Shown: positions 15,543 through 25,385, counted from the first letter of the stretch. The stretch: DNA of 64,000 bases from an uncultured Clostridium sp. (GCF_934754925.1 NZ_CAKVJA010000004.1:35561-99560), one strand, 5' to 3'. Notes: generated by a model from the letters alone, not told the origin. Numbers and translations: made by a program.

Positions 15543-16767
15543 ATAAAAATAAAGCATCTTTATATCGTCTATTAATTATATAATAATCTTTTAGTAAAGT
15601 AGTAAAGACTTTTTTTAGTTCTATTAGCTTTTTAATATTATTAATAATCTTGATTAATAATTCCTCCCAAAGGGGATTTCTTATATAATTATCATCATTA
15701 ATAAATAGCTCAAATAATTCATAAATTAAATTTGCTAATTCTAAATTAATATGTTGTAGTGTATATTCATTATTTAAATAATGAATAACAGCTTTTAATG
15801 AAGTCTTATCTCCTAATGAAAAATAAACTAAAGATTTAATAATAGTATCTGGAATTATTATACGATGATCTATTAATTCTGTATTATAATTTAAGTATTC
15901 CAATGATTTTTCATAATCATCTAATCTATAATAAGTCCAAGCTAAAATGGAATTAATATGTTCAATAAAATAAATATTATTGAATTTTTTAGCCATATTT
16001 AAGGAAATTTCTAAATAATCAATAGCATTACTATAATTATCTAACATGAAATAAACCTCTGCAAACTTCTCATAAGTATTCATTATGCTTATTATATTTC
16101 CCTCAGCAACATATAAGTTTAACGCCTTTTGAATCGACTCATAAGCTTTAATAGGATTATTTTCTATTCTATATGAATATGATAACCAAAAGTAGCAATG
16201 TCCACTTTCTTTATATCCTAAAGCTTCTTCTAGTAGGATTTTTCCTAATTGTTTATTGTCAGATAATATTAATATGTCAATTGCAACATAAAAATTATAT
16301 ATAAATTTTTGGTTGTTTGATAACAAATCAAATGATGATAAAATCATATCTTTAGAATTATCAAATTTATCTCTAGAAGGAGTAGAAGAATATCTAGCAA
16401 GTTTGGCTAAGAGATAATCCATAATTAAAGGAGAGGAGAGATATTTATCCTCATCCTTTTCTAATATATCAAATAGCTCATTTGTATAATCAAATTCATT
16501 ATAATTAAGATTATTAAAAAATTCTTTTAGATAATTTACACCTTTATTTACAAAATCAGGAGAGTCATTAAATTTAAGACCAAGTCTACTAAAGATTATA
16601 GATAGGACATCTTCACTAGGTAATAATTCACCATTTTCAATACGACTTAAATAAGATGGTACACAAATACCTTTTGATAATTCTTTTTGGCTAATATTAT
16701 TGTTTATTCTATTAAATTTTATTATTGATCCAATTAATTTTTTGTTATTACTATATGTGTCAATCAT
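15541..16767 (-). CDS. XRE-HTH plus TPR-repeat transcriptional regulator (RRNPP-like architecture)
   Basis: 408 residues. Residues 8-65 form a helix-turn-helix (NNISQKELSKGI, VPSYLSRIENGELLPS). The rest is all-helical with TPR-like repeats, for example AYESIQKALNLYVAEGN, AIDYLEISLNMAKKFNN and DYEKSLEYLNYNTEL. This is the layout of PlcR/Rgg/AimR-type peptide-sensing regulators. I found no convincing small signal-peptide gene next to it, so ligand control is only an inference. It is convergent with the CAP-domain gene. Its upstream region is the 670-base interval that also carries the maltodextrin operon promoter. The start ATG follows a weak AAGGGTAAT. Confidence 0.8.
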   Translation of the reverse strand: MIDTYSNNKKLIGSIIKFNRINNNISQKELSKGICVPSYLSRIENGELLPSEDVLSIIFSRLGLKFNDSPDFVNKGVNYLKEFFNNLNYNEFDYTNELFDILEKDEDKYLSSPLIMDYLLAKLARYSSTPSRDKFDNSKDMILSSFDLLSNNQKFIYNFYVAIDILILSDNKQLGKILLEEALGYKESGHCYFWLSYSYRIENNPIKAYESIQKALNLYVAEGNIISIMNTYEKFAEVYFMLDNYSNAIDYLEISLNMAKKFNNIYFIEHINSILAWTYYRLDDYEKSLEYLNYNTELIDHRIIIPDTIIKSLVYFSLGDKTSLKAVIHYLNNEYTLQHINLELANLIYELFELFINDDNYIRNPLWEELLIKIINNIKKLIELKKVFTTLLKDYYIINRRYKDALFL

Positions 16768-17045
16768 TTATTACCCTTTCGTATTATCCTATAAATTGAT
16801 ATGATTAATAATAACAAAAAATACAAATTATATCAAATAAGTATTAAAAATATTATTAATAAAAATTAAAATGATATTAAGTAAAGATTTAAATGTAATA
16901 TAAATACAGATTTTAAATTGAAATATAAAATGTAAATCTATAAAAATAGTAACAATAAAATAAAAATGTGAAACTTTAAATAAAAAACAGTATTTAACTG
17001 TTAATATATGTATAAAGTTTAACACAAGAAAAGTTAGGAAATTTA

Positions 17046-17074
17046 TTGACTACTTTTGTAAAATTTATTATAAT
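17046..17074 (+). promoter_or_regulatory. SigmaA promoter of the maltodextrin operon
   Basis: TTGACT (17046-17051), 17-base spacer, TATAAT (17069-17074). Initiation near 17081 would give a leader of about 355 bases before the binding-protein gene. The rest of the 16768-17437 interval has no ORF that I believe. Confidence 0.75.
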
Positions 17075-17180
17075 GTAAATGTAAACAAAGAAAAAAACAT
17101 AAAAAATTCAAAAAAATGTAAAAATATTTTTTGAATTTAAAATAAATAACAATAAAAAAACTATATTTTTTTAAAATAAT

Positions 17181-17194
17181 TGGAAACGATACCT
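17181..17194 (+). promoter_or_regulatory. LacI/CcpA-type operator 1
   Basis: TGGAAACGATACCT matches the cre consensus TGWAARCGYTWNCW at 12 of 14 positions. It lies about 100 bases downstream of the predicted start site, so it would act as a roadblock or bind a dedicated MalR-type LacI repressor. Confidence 0.6.
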
Positions 17195-17348
17195 AATAAT
17201 TACTCTTAGAAATATAGATTTGAAAAATATAAGGGGTTATGTAAAAGTCTATGAAATCAATTACAAGAAATTTTAAGCTTTTACTATTAATTATTTGCAA
17301 AGGATAAAATAGTTATTAAAATAGAAAATGATTTATTTAAAAATTAAC

Positions 17349-17362
17349 TGGAATCGGTTTCT
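17349..17362 (+). promoter_or_regulatory. LacI/CcpA-type operator 2
   Basis: TGGAATCGGTTTCT shares the core GGAAWCGRTWYC with operator 1 and matches the cre consensus at 11 of 14 positions. It lies about 76 bases before the binding-protein gene's ribosome site. Confidence 0.55.
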
Positions 17363-17437
17363 GGGTATTGATGTGTATTTAAGTTATATTTGATTAACTT
17401 TAAATAAATAGATTTTTTAAAAGTGGAGGAGAATATT

Positions 17438-18772
17438 ATGAAAAAACTATTAGTTACATTACTTGTAGCGGCTACTTCAATTAACTTTGTAGCTTGTGGT
17501 TCAAGTGATAAGGGAGAAAGCAGTAAAGGAGAAGGTAGTGTTAGCACTGGATCATCAGCAACTGATGAAAAGGTAACTTTAAAAGTTCAAGCTGAAAAAG
17601 AATGGATACCTTATTATGAAAAGGTTAAAGAAACAATAGTTGAAAAGTATCCAAATGCAACAATAGAATTAGTAGAAACAGGTTCATTTGATCATTTAGA
17701 TACTATAGATAAAACTGACGCAACTAATTCAGATGTTGCAGATGTATTTGCTTTACCTGCTGATAGATTATATGGATTAGCTAAGAACCAAGTTTTAGCC
17801 GCTATGCCAGCTAAAGAAATGGCTGAAGAAGTTGGTGGATTTGCTGACTTTGACAATGGATTAGGAGGAAACTTCGAAATTGATGGAGAATACTTAGCAT
17901 TCCCTTACAATATAGAAACATTAGTCGGGTATGTTAATGTTGAAAATGCTAAGGCTGCAAACATAGATACAACTCAAAATATAGAATTTACAGATTTAGA
18001 GTACAATCAAATCTTAACAACTGTTCATGATGCTTGGTATGGAGTTGCATTTACAAACTCAGTTGGTTTTGAATTATTAAACTTTGATGACTCAAAGGAA
18101 TTATATTCTACAGCTACTAAAGAATGGGCTGATTTAACAGATGAACAAAAAGCATTATTTGAAGGATTATATAACTACTGGAAGGGACACAAAGAAAATA
18201 ATACATCTTTATGGGATAAAGATGCAGCTGCTGGATATATAGATGAACAATTCAAAACTGGTGGAAGTGATGTTGTAAAGATTGATGGACCATGGGCAAC
18301 TAATTCAGTTAAAGAGTTAGTAGGAAGTGCTGACAATATGCAAATTATTCCGTTAAGCCAAATAACATTTAATGGACAACCATTAAAACACTGGAAAGGT
18401 GGATGGGGTCTTGGAATAAATGCAAGATGTGAAGACAATGAAGCACAAATGGAAGTTGCAGAAGCTTTCATTAAAGAAATTGTAAATCCAGCAAATGCAA
18501 AAGAATTATTTGATGCTACTGGTAAAGTATTAGAAAATGCTACAATTGACGATTATAAGGATGTAGATGAACTACAATTAAAAGTTATAGAAGCAACTTA
18601 TGCTAGTTACGAAGTTGCAGAAAATAGACCTTTATTCAGCGAATATGGACAAGTTTGGGATACTTGGCAAAATGCTTTATTATCATGGTCAGCTAAGAAC
18701 CCTGCAAATGCAGAAGAAGCTTATAAGGAAGTGAAAGCTTCATTTGATGGCATGATGGCTAACTTCAACTAA
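17438..18772 (+). CDS. malE: Maltodextrin-type ABC transporter substrate-binding lipoprotein
   Basis: First gene of the importer operon; 444 residues. The signal peptide has a lipobox (SINFVACGSS) and is followed by a Gly/Ser-rich tether, so it is anchored outside the membrane. The solute-binding family 1 features ADVFALPADRLYGLAK, YLAFPYNIETLVGYVN, KIDGPWATNSV and WKGGWGLGINA match MalE/MdxE-like proteins. The start is ATG 17438 after GGAGGAG. A stable hairpin follows, probably to keep expression of this gene higher than that of the permeases. The sugar is inferred from the MalF/MalG context and the nearby pullulanase. Confidence 0.8.
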   Translation: MKKLLVTLLVAATSINFVACGSSDKGESSKGEGSVSTGSSATDEKVTLKVQAEKEWIPYYEKVKETIVEKYPNATIELVETGSFDHLDTIDKTDATNSDVADVFALPADRLYGLAKNQVLAAMPAKEMAEEVGGFADFDNGLGGNFEIDGEYLAFPYNIETLVGYVNVENAKAANIDTTQNIEFTDLEYNQILTTVHDAWYGVAFTNSVGFELLNFDDSKELYSTATKEWADLTDEQKALFEGLYNYWKGHKENNTSLWDKDAAAGYIDEQFKTGGSDVVKIDGPWATNSVKELVGSADNMQIIPLSQITFNGQPLKHWKGGWGLGINARCEDNEAQMEVAEAFIKEIVNPANAKELFDATGKVLENATIDDYKDVDELQLKVIEATYASYEVAENRPLFSEYGQVWDTWQNALLSWSAKNPANAEEAYKEVKASFDGMMANFN

Positions 18773-18795
18773 GATGTTGAAAAATCTTAAAGCTT

Positions 18796-18819
18796 AAAAG
18801 GGGACTTAAGTCCCCTTTT
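18796..18819 (+). terminator. Intra-operon hairpin after binding-protein gene
   Basis: Perfect 10-bp stem AAAAGGGGAC / GTCCCCTTTT with loop TTAA. There is no further T-run, so it is probably a partial terminator or mRNA 3'-stabilising stem between malE and the permease genes. Confidence 0.7.
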
Positions 18820-18864
18820 AATAAAATTAAATATAAAGAAGAACAAAGGTCAAGGAGGAGCCAC

Positions 18865-19326
18865 ATGAGAGATAGTATAGAAATGCCAAAAGGAACATTT
18901 TATACAATTGCAGCAATATGTGCAGTAATTATTATGCTAACATCATTAGAGATGTTAATTAAAGCAAAGGATTCAAGTTTATTTAATATGTGGTTATCCA
19001 ATGGAAATTTAGGTGAAGACTTATTAACTCAAACGACAAACCAATTATATTCTACATATTTAAATGTATGTATAGCAACATTCTTTGTTAGAGTAATAAC
19101 TCCAATGGCAGTGGCAATTCATAGTTATTTTACTTTTACAAGACTTAGAGTAAATAAATTATTTGTAATTATTTGGAGTGTAATAATAGTAGGAGCATTT
19201 GCATTAACCGCTTTAACAGAACAGTTTTATTCAATATTCTTTATCGGGAGTGGAATTGGTTATTTAGCTTTGATTTTGACAATGATTTACTTAGGGAAGT
19301 GTTTAAGAAATGTTAGAAGTATATAA
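18865..19326 (+). CDS. Uncharacterised four-span membrane protein in maltodextrin operon
   Basis: 153 residues from ATG after AAGGAGGAG. Four hydrophobic segments are visible (TFYTIAAICAVIIMLTSLEM, VCIATFFVRVITPMAVAI, LFVIIWSVIIVGAFALTAL and FFIGSGIGYLALILTMIYLG). I do not recognise a family. It sits between the binding protein and MalF on the same strand, 41 bases before the malF start, so a role as an accessory or regulator of the transporter is plausible but only inferred from position. Confidence 0.7.
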   Translation: MRDSIEMPKGTFYTIAAICAVIIMLTSLEMLIKAKDSSLFNMWLSNGNLGEDLLTQTTNQLYSTYLNVCIATFFVRVITPMAVAIHSYFTFTRLRVNKLFVIIWSVIIVGAFALTALTEQFYSIFFIGSGIGYLALILTMIYLGKCLRNVRSI

Positions 19327-19366
19327 TTATGAAGTTATTCAGAGGGTATAAAAGGGGGTAACAAGG

Positions 19367-21454
19367 TTGAAAAAATTCAATAAGTATTTATATGATAATA
19401 TTAATCGAGAGTATGATAGAAAAAATTTATACCTTTATGAAGTTTCGGCTTTACAGGAAAAAATTGAAGCTGCAACTGGTAAGGAAAAAGAAGAACTACA
19501 AAGTAAATTAAAAGAATTAGTTGAAAATAAAAAAAATCATGCTTATAACAAAAAATTAGAAGAATACAAGAAAAAGGAAAAGGCATTCCTTGAAGATGTT
19601 AAGAAAAAAATAAATAATTATAAAACAAAAGTAGATACAAGCTTACCTAAGAGTGTTCAAAAGTTACAGATAAGATTATTTAAGGCTAAAGAATTAGTTA
19701 AGTTCTATCAAAATTATGTAAAATTAACTTATGATGCAGAATTAATTTATGAACAAAGTAAATTAGAAATAGCTCAAATACCACCAGTAATTGAGTTTGC
19801 AAAAGAGTGTACAAAGGATTTAAAGGAAGCACAAAATAAACTTTCCAAAATAGATAATACAAATAATGAAAAGTTTAATTCAGAATTTAAAGCTTTTAAA
19901 GAAGCGGAAAATAAGAAGTTACAAGAGAGAATTAAAGAAGTTAAGTCTAAATGTAAAGAAGGCTTAATTTCAGGACAAGCAAAAGATAATACAATAAAAG
20001 AATTAAAAAGAAAATATAAAGAAGTTGTATTAGTAAAATCATTTGAATGTGAAAAAACATACAATGAGGAAATAGTAAAAAATAAAAAATATGAACTTTC
20101 AAAAACGGTTAAGCAAAAAATTAATACTGTAAATATTAATGTTGCAGATTTAAGAAGAGTTTATCCGATTGAAACTGAAAAAACTATGCCATGGGTATCT
20201 TGGGTTACATTCTTAATTCCAGGTCTTGCTCAAGCAATTAATAAACAATATATAAAAGCGATAATTATGTTCTTTGCAACATTATATATATATTTAATGG
20301 CTATTCCTTATTCATTAGGATATGGTAACTATAAAGGTGATGGTATCGCAGGTCTTATTACTCTAGCTGCAAATGGTGGTAGACTAGATAGATCTATTAT
20401 CTTTATGATTGAAGGTATATTAGCAATATTCTTATTATTAATTGGAATATTCTTAATGTTCATATGCTTTAAAGATGCAAATAAAGTAGAAAAGGATACA
20501 ATCAAGGGTACTAGATATAAGAGTTGGATAGAAACTAAACAAACTGTCTTTGAAGATGGATTCCCTTATTTAGTTTTATCACCAGCGGCTATAATAACTA
20601 TATTTATAGTATGTATTCCTGTTGTAACAACTATACTTTTAGCATTTACAGGAATGGGACCAGACACACAAGCTAAATTTGGATGGGAAGCATTAAAGAA
20701 CTATAAAATGATATTCTTAGGAGAAGGTATGATAGGTGCAATCTTCTGGAGAATACTTGGTTGGACTATAGTTTGGACAATAGGAGCTACAACTTTAGCA
20801 ATAGCTTTAGGATTTATTTTAGCCATTGTTCTTAATAACGATAGAATTAAAGGTAAAGTATTATTTAGATCAATTTATCTTTTACCATGGGCGGTTCCAG
20901 CATTTATTTCAATATTATTCTTTAGTATTTTATTTGCAGATGGTGGCACAGTAGTTAACTCATTAAGAGAGATTTTTGGAGCAAACTTTTCAATAAAGAA
21001 TGATCCATTTGTAATAAGAGTAGTATTAATTTGTATTCAAGCTTGGCTTGGTAGTGCATATATCTTCTTATTATCTACAGGTGTTTTACAATCAATAAAT
21101 GCAGAATTATATGAAGCTGCTGATATAGATGGTGCTACAAGCTTTAAGAAATTAACTAAGATAACAGTACCATTAGTATTATTCCAAACAGCACCACTTT
21201 TAGTTGGACAATATACATTCAACTTTAATAATTTTAGTATCATAGCCTTATTTAATGATGGAGGTCCTTTTAATCCAACTAAATATGGTAACTTAGCAGG
21301 TTCATCAGACCTTTTAATATCTTATATATTTAAATTAACAATGAATAGTCAATATCAAGCTATAGGTGCAACAATTACAGTTATTATTTCTGTAGCTCTT
21401 ATTATAATTGCATATATAGGATATAGAAACACAGATGCATTTAAGAGGGGGTAG
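19367..21454 (+). CDS. malF: MalF-type ABC permease with long coiled-coil N-terminal extension
   Basis: 695 residues from TTG after AAGGGGGT; ordinary MalF-type permeases of Firmicutes have about 290-430. Residues 1 to about 270 are Lys/Glu-rich helix with heptad character (VSALQEKIEAATGKEKEEL; KLKELVENKKNHAYNKKLEE). Three membrane segments follow (SWVTFLIPGLAQAI; AIIMFFATLYIYLMAI; IFMIEGILAIFLLLIGIFL). A standard permease domain is C-terminal, with the EAA loop YEAADIDGATSFKKLTKITV that contacts the ATPase. YTFNFNNFSIIALFNDGGP is typical of MalF. The cytoplasmic extension could dock the ATPase, the membrane protein upstream or a regulator. Its function is not known to me. Confidence 0.85.
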   Translation: MKKFNKYLYDNINREYDRKNLYLYEVSALQEKIEAATGKEKEELQSKLKELVENKKNHAYNKKLEEYKKKEKAFLEDVKKKINNYKTKVDTSLPKSVQKLQIRLFKAKELVKFYQNYVKLTYDAELIYEQSKLEIAQIPPVIEFAKECTKDLKEAQNKLSKIDNTNNEKFNSEFKAFKEAENKKLQERIKEVKSKCKEGLISGQAKDNTIKELKRKYKEVVLVKSFECEKTYNEEIVKNKKYELSKTVKQKINTVNINVADLRRVYPIETEKTMPWVSWVTFLIPGLAQAINKQYIKAIIMFFATLYIYLMAIPYSLGYGNYKGDGIAGLITLAANGGRLDRSIIFMIEGILAIFLLLIGIFLMFICFKDANKVEKDTIKGTRYKSWIETKQTVFEDGFPYLVLSPAAIITIFIVCIPVVTTILLAFTGMGPDTQAKFGWEALKNYKMIFLGEGMIGAIFWRILGWTIVWTIGATTLAIALGFILAIVLNNDRIKGKVLFRSIYLLPWAVPAFISILFFSILFADGGTVVNSLREIFGANFSIKNDPFVIRVVLICIQAWLGSAYIFLLSTGVLQSINAELYEAADIDGATSFKKLTKITVPLVLFQTAPLLVGQYTFNFNNFSIIALFNDGGPFNPTKYGNLAGSSDLLISYIFKLTMNSQYQAIGATITVIISVALIIIAYIGYRNTDAFKRG

Positions 21455-21459
21455 GATTG

Positions 21460-22356
21460 ATGAGTATATTTAAGAAGAAAAAAAATGATTTATATCTTTC
21501 TGATAAACAACCTCTTACTGTAGGAGGAAAAATAGCACTTGGTGCATCATATGCTTTCTTAATATTATGGGCAGTAATAGTAATAGTACCAATTGCACAA
21601 ATTGTAATATCATCATTTAATGGAGCACAAGCAAATAGACTTATAATTGGTGGAGAATTTAGTTTCTCATTTAAACACTTTGAAACATTATTTAAAGATA
21701 CACTTTATTTAAAATGGATGGGAAATACTTTATTTGTAAGTATTAGTACAGCAATTTTAGTAATATTAATAGTTTCATTTACTGGATATGCTTATTCAAG
21801 ATATAGATTTAAAGGAAAAAAAGCATCTCTTATGACAGTTATGCTTATACAAACAATACCAACATTCGTTGGAATTACAGCATACTTTACAATGTATTCA
21901 ATTGCATCAGATATAATTCCAGGATTTACAAGACAAATGATGCTTATATTAGTATATGCAGGTGGGGGTATAGCAGGTAATACTATTATCTTAAAGGGAT
22001 ATTTAGATTCAATATCTACAGAGCTAGATGATGCAGCTAAAATAGATGGTTGCTCTAGTATGAAGATATACAGACTTATCATTATGCCAATTGCAAGACC
22101 GATGCTTGCAATAATAGGTTTATGGTCATTTATCGGACCATTTGGTGATTATTTATTACCAAAGGTATTATTAAATTCATCAGCTGATTATACATTAGCT
22201 GCAGGTTTACAAACTCTTATAACAGATGAGCGTACAATTAATCAACCAGCCTTTACAGCAGGAGCACTTTTAACGGCAATACCTATAGTAATATTATTCG
22301 TTGTATTACAAAAACAATTAGTATCAGGTCTTTCAAATGGGGCTACAAAAGGATAG
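21460..22356 (+). CDS. malG: MalG-type ABC permease
   Basis: 298 residues; six predicted membrane helices. The EAA loop is ELDDAAKIDGCSSMKIYRLI, and GPFGDYLLPKVLL with SSADYTLAAGLQTLI are typical of MalG. It begins two bases after the malF stop region; ATG 21460 follows GAGGGGGTAGG. It pairs with MalF to form the pore. Part of the operon malE - membrane protein - malF - malG - ATPase. Confidence 0.9.
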   Translation: MSIFKKKKNDLYLSDKQPLTVGGKIALGASYAFLILWAVIVIVPIAQIVISSFNGAQANRLIIGGEFSFSFKHFETLFKDTLYLKWMGNTLFVSISTAILVILIVSFTGYAYSRYRFKGKKASLMTVMLIQTIPTFVGITAYFTMYSIASDIIPGFTRQMMLILVYAGGGIAGNTIILKGYLDSISTELDDAAKIDGCSSMKIYRLIIMPIARPMLAIIGLWSFIGPFGDYLLPKVLLNSSADYTLAAGLQTLITDERTINQPAFTAGALLTAIPIVILFVVLQKQLVSGLSNGATKG

Positions 22357-22373
22357 GATAGGAGATAGTAGAT

Positions 22374-23456
22374 ATGAAGGTAACATTAAATAATATAGGA
22401 AAAAAATATGAAAGTAGAGAAGATTTTACTTTAAGGCATATAAATTTAGAAATTGAAGATAAGGACTTCTGTGTAATTTTAGGACCATCTGGATGTGGTA
22501 AAACTACATTATTACGTATGATTGCTGGTCTTAACTCAATTACTGAAGGTGATTTAATATTTGGTGAGAAGAGAGTTAATAAACTTGCTTCTAAAGATAG
22601 AGATATAGCTATGGTTTTCCAAAGCTATGCTCTATACCCACATATGACAGTTTATGATAACATGGCATTTTCATTATCAATGAGAAAAGAAAGAAAGAAC
22701 GTTATTAATGAACGTGTTACTGAAGCTGCCAAATTACTTCAAATAGAAAAGTATTTATATTCTAAACCATCAGATATATCTGGAGGTCAAAGACAAAGAG
22801 TTGCATTAGGAAGAGCTATAGTTAGAAAGCCAAGTGTTTTCTTAATGGACGAACCTCTTTCTAACTTAGATGCTAAGTTAAGAGAGCATATGAGAGTTGA
22901 ATTAGTTAGAATTCACAAGGCACTTGGAACTACTTCTATTTATGTAACACATGACCAAGTAGAAGCTATGACAATGGCAACTAAGATTGTTCTTATGAAT
23001 GATGGTAAGATTCAACAAGTTGGTAAGCCAATCGAATTCTATGAAAAGCCACAAAATATGTTTGTTGCTAAATTTATTGGATCACCTACAATTAATATGA
23101 TTAAAGGTAAGATGGATGGAAATAAATTTGTATCTGAAGATGGTTTAATATCAGTAGTTCCATCAGAAGCAGATTTAAAAGCCTTAGCTAGTTATAATGG
23201 TAAAGAGGTATACTTAGGAATTCGTTCAGAAAGATTTATTGGAAACCCTGAGAAGGCTGCATTTGAATGTAAAGTTGATGTAATAGAAGTTTTAGGTAAA
23301 GAAAAAACTTTATATGTTAAATTGAACAGCGGAAAAGAACTTGTTATTACAGTTCCTGGATATCATCCATATGAAGCTGGAGAAAAGCATAAATTTGGAT
23401 TTGATTTAGATGCTTTACATTTCTTTGATGCAGAGACTGAATTAAGAATAAATTAA
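22374..23456 (+). CDS. msmX: Sugar ABC transporter ATPase, MsmX/MalK type
   Basis: 360 residues. Walker A GPSGCGKTTLL, Q-loop MVFQSYALYPHMTV, signature DISGGQRQRVALGRA, Walker B VFLMDEPLSNLD and H-loop YVTHDQVEAMTMA are all intact. A C-terminal TOBE/OB domain (from about residue 235, EVYLGIRSERFIG) is the regulatory domain of MalK-like ATPases. It is the last gene of the importer operon. MsmX-type ATPases often energise several sugar importers. A terminator follows. Confidence 0.9.
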   Translation: MKVTLNNIGKKYESREDFTLRHINLEIEDKDFCVILGPSGCGKTTLLRMIAGLNSITEGDLIFGEKRVNKLASKDRDIAMVFQSYALYPHMTVYDNMAFSLSMRKERKNVINERVTEAAKLLQIEKYLYSKPSDISGGQRQRVALGRAIVRKPSVFLMDEPLSNLDAKLREHMRVELVRIHKALGTTSIYVTHDQVEAMTMATKIVLMNDGKIQQVGKPIEFYEKPQNMFVAKFIGSPTINMIKGKMDGNKFVSEDGLISVVPSEADLKALASYNGKEVYLGIRSERFIGNPEKAAFECKVDVIEVLGKEKTLYVKLNSGKELVITVPGYHPYEAGEKHKFGFDLDALHFFDAETELRIN

Positions 23457-23465
23457 TTTAATGAT

Positions 23466-23510
23466 AAAGGTTAGAGCTATTTAAAATATAGCTTTAACCT
23501 TTTTCTTTTT
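23466..23510 (+). terminator. Terminator of maltodextrin operon
   Basis: 15-bp stem AAAGGTTAGAGCTAT / ATAGCTTTAACCTTT with one mismatch, followed by TTTCTTTTTT. Confidence 0.88.
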
Positions 23511-23662
23511 TATATTATAGAATTATAGAAATTTTTAATAAATGTACTTATTTAATATAAGGTAGAATATAGTTTTAAAAGATAAATAGAAAGTTCATAT
23601 ATTATTTTGAAAGATATCTAATAAAATTTATTATAAATAAAATGAGAGGAATTATAGGTGAT

Positions 23663-25288
23663 ATGGATAGTTTCGAAATATTTACAGGTATATTTGGAGG
23701 ATTAGGATTATTCTTATATGGAATGAAACTAATGAGTGATGGGCTTGAAAATATTGCAGGAGAAAAATTGAAGGGAATATTAGAAAAAATAACCAGTAAC
23801 AAAATAATGGGAGTATTAGTTGGAATTGTTGTAACAGCAATTATACAGAGTTCAAGTGCTGTTACTGTGATGGTTGTGAGTTTTGTAAATGCTGGATTAA
23901 TGACATTAACTCAAGCTACAGGGGTTATATTAGGATCAAACATAGGTACCACAATTACAGCTCAAATGGTAAGCTTTAAGTTAGAGATTATAGCACCGAT
24001 ATTTATTGGAGTAGGTGCTATAGTTATGATAGGTGCAAAGAGAAAAAAGGTTAAAGATTTAGCATATATAGCATTAGGTTTTGGAATATTATTCATGGGA
24101 ATGGGATTAATGTCAGCTTCTTTAAAGCCTGTATCCGAACTAGATATATTTAATAATTTTATTTTATTAGTCGCAAATAATCCAATACTAGGAGTCTTAA
24201 TTGGAATGTTAATGACAGCAATATTGCAAAGTTCATCGGCAACTACAGGTATTTTAGTAGCATTAGGAGCATCAGGAAATATAGATATGAATGTTGCTTT
24301 TCCAATTGTATTAGGGTGTAATATTGGAACATGTATTACAGCAATATTAGCAGGATTAACAGCTAATAGAACGGCTAAAAAAGCTGCATTGCTTCACTTG
24401 TTCTTTAATATATTTGGAACTATTATATTTTTACCGTTTTCAGATAAGGTAGTTATGATTGTACAATATTTAACACCGGATAGTGTTGCGAGACAAATAG
24501 CAAATGCACATACAATATTTAATATAGTAATAACAATTTTGATATTACCAATATCAAAATATTTTGTTAATCTTGTAAACAAGATATTGCCTGATAATGG
24601 AAATGTAATGATGTGTGGTGCAATATATTTAGATAAAAAACTTTTAGAAACACCAGTGGTTGCAATTACTCAGGTTGTTAAGGAAACAATAAGAATGGCC
24701 CAAATTGCGAGAAATAATTTTCAACTAGCAATGCAATCTTTTTTTTATGGAAAAGATGAAGATATAAAAAGTGTATATGAAAATGAAAATATTATAAATA
24801 CGTTAGAAAAAGAGATTACAGAATATTTAATAGCAATTTCTCAGCATAATTTGCCAGAAGAGAATGCTGAGTTAATTAGTGAAGTATATCATACAATTAA
24901 TGATATAGAGAGAATAGGTGATCATGCAGAAAATATTGTAGAGTTAGCTATAAATAAGTTTAATAATAATATTGAATTATCTAATGAAGCTTTAAAGGAA
25001 ATTGAGGAAATTTCTAATGTAACCTTAGAATCACTTGATATAGCTATAAAGTGCTTTAAGGAGAAGGAATGTAAGGATAATATTATTGTTAATGAAATTG
25101 AAGAACGTATAGATAAATTAGAAAAAAGCTTTAGAAATAATAATATAATAAGATTAAATTCTAAGCAATGTTATGCTAATGCAGGAGTAATGTTTTTTGA
25201 TCTTCTATCAAACCTTGAGAGAATAGGTGATCATGCAAATAATATTGCTACTATCAAGGAGAAAAACACTAATATAATATATGAATAA
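23663..25288 (+). CDS. Na/Pi cotransporter family protein with PhoU-like C-terminus
   Basis: 541 residues from ATG 23663 (an upstream in-frame ATG at 23642 lacks a ribosome site; the choice is uncertain). The N-terminal ~310 residues have two inverted Na_Pi_cotrans repeats, with the QSSSA signatures TAIIQSSSAVTVM and TAILQSSSATTGI. The C-terminal ~200 residues are helical with repeated ERIGDHAENI / ERIGDHANNI motifs, typical of PhoU domains. Family members import phosphate with sodium, or in bacteria may move other ions or c-di-AMP-linked solutes. No phosphate-regulon genes are adjacent. Confidence 0.9.
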   Translation: MDSFEIFTGIFGGLGLFLYGMKLMSDGLENIAGEKLKGILEKITSNKIMGVLVGIVVTAIIQSSSAVTVMVVSFVNAGLMTLTQATGVILGSNIGTTITAQMVSFKLEIIAPIFIGVGAIVMIGAKRKKVKDLAYIALGFGILFMGMGLMSASLKPVSELDIFNNFILLVANNPILGVLIGMLMTAILQSSSATTGILVALGASGNIDMNVAFPIVLGCNIGTCITAILAGLTANRTAKKAALLHLFFNIFGTIIFLPFSDKVVMIVQYLTPDSVARQIANAHTIFNIVITILILPISKYFVNLVNKILPDNGNVMMCGAIYLDKKLLETPVVAITQVVKETIRMAQIARNNFQLAMQSFFYGKDEDIKSVYENENIINTLEKEITEYLIAISQHNLPEENAELISEVYHTINDIERIGDHAENIVELAINKFNNNIELSNEALKEIEEISNVTLESLDIAIKCFKEKECKDNIIVNEIEERIDKLEKSFRNNNIIRLNSKQCYANAGVMFFDLLSNLERIGDHANNIATIKEKNTNIIYE

Positions 25289-25385
25289 TAGTAGAATTAA
25301 TATATTTATGAGTTATATAAATTAAAGTTTACACATATAAATTTTAATATAAGTTGATTCTTGAGATGGGGGAATAAGTATAGTT

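Noticed and set aside
16828..17025. 65-residue minus-strand ORF upstream of the HTH-TPR regulator, considered as a signal-peptide gene
   Set aside because: No ribosome site, and the composition (Ile/Phe/Leu runs from AT-rich DNA) looks random.
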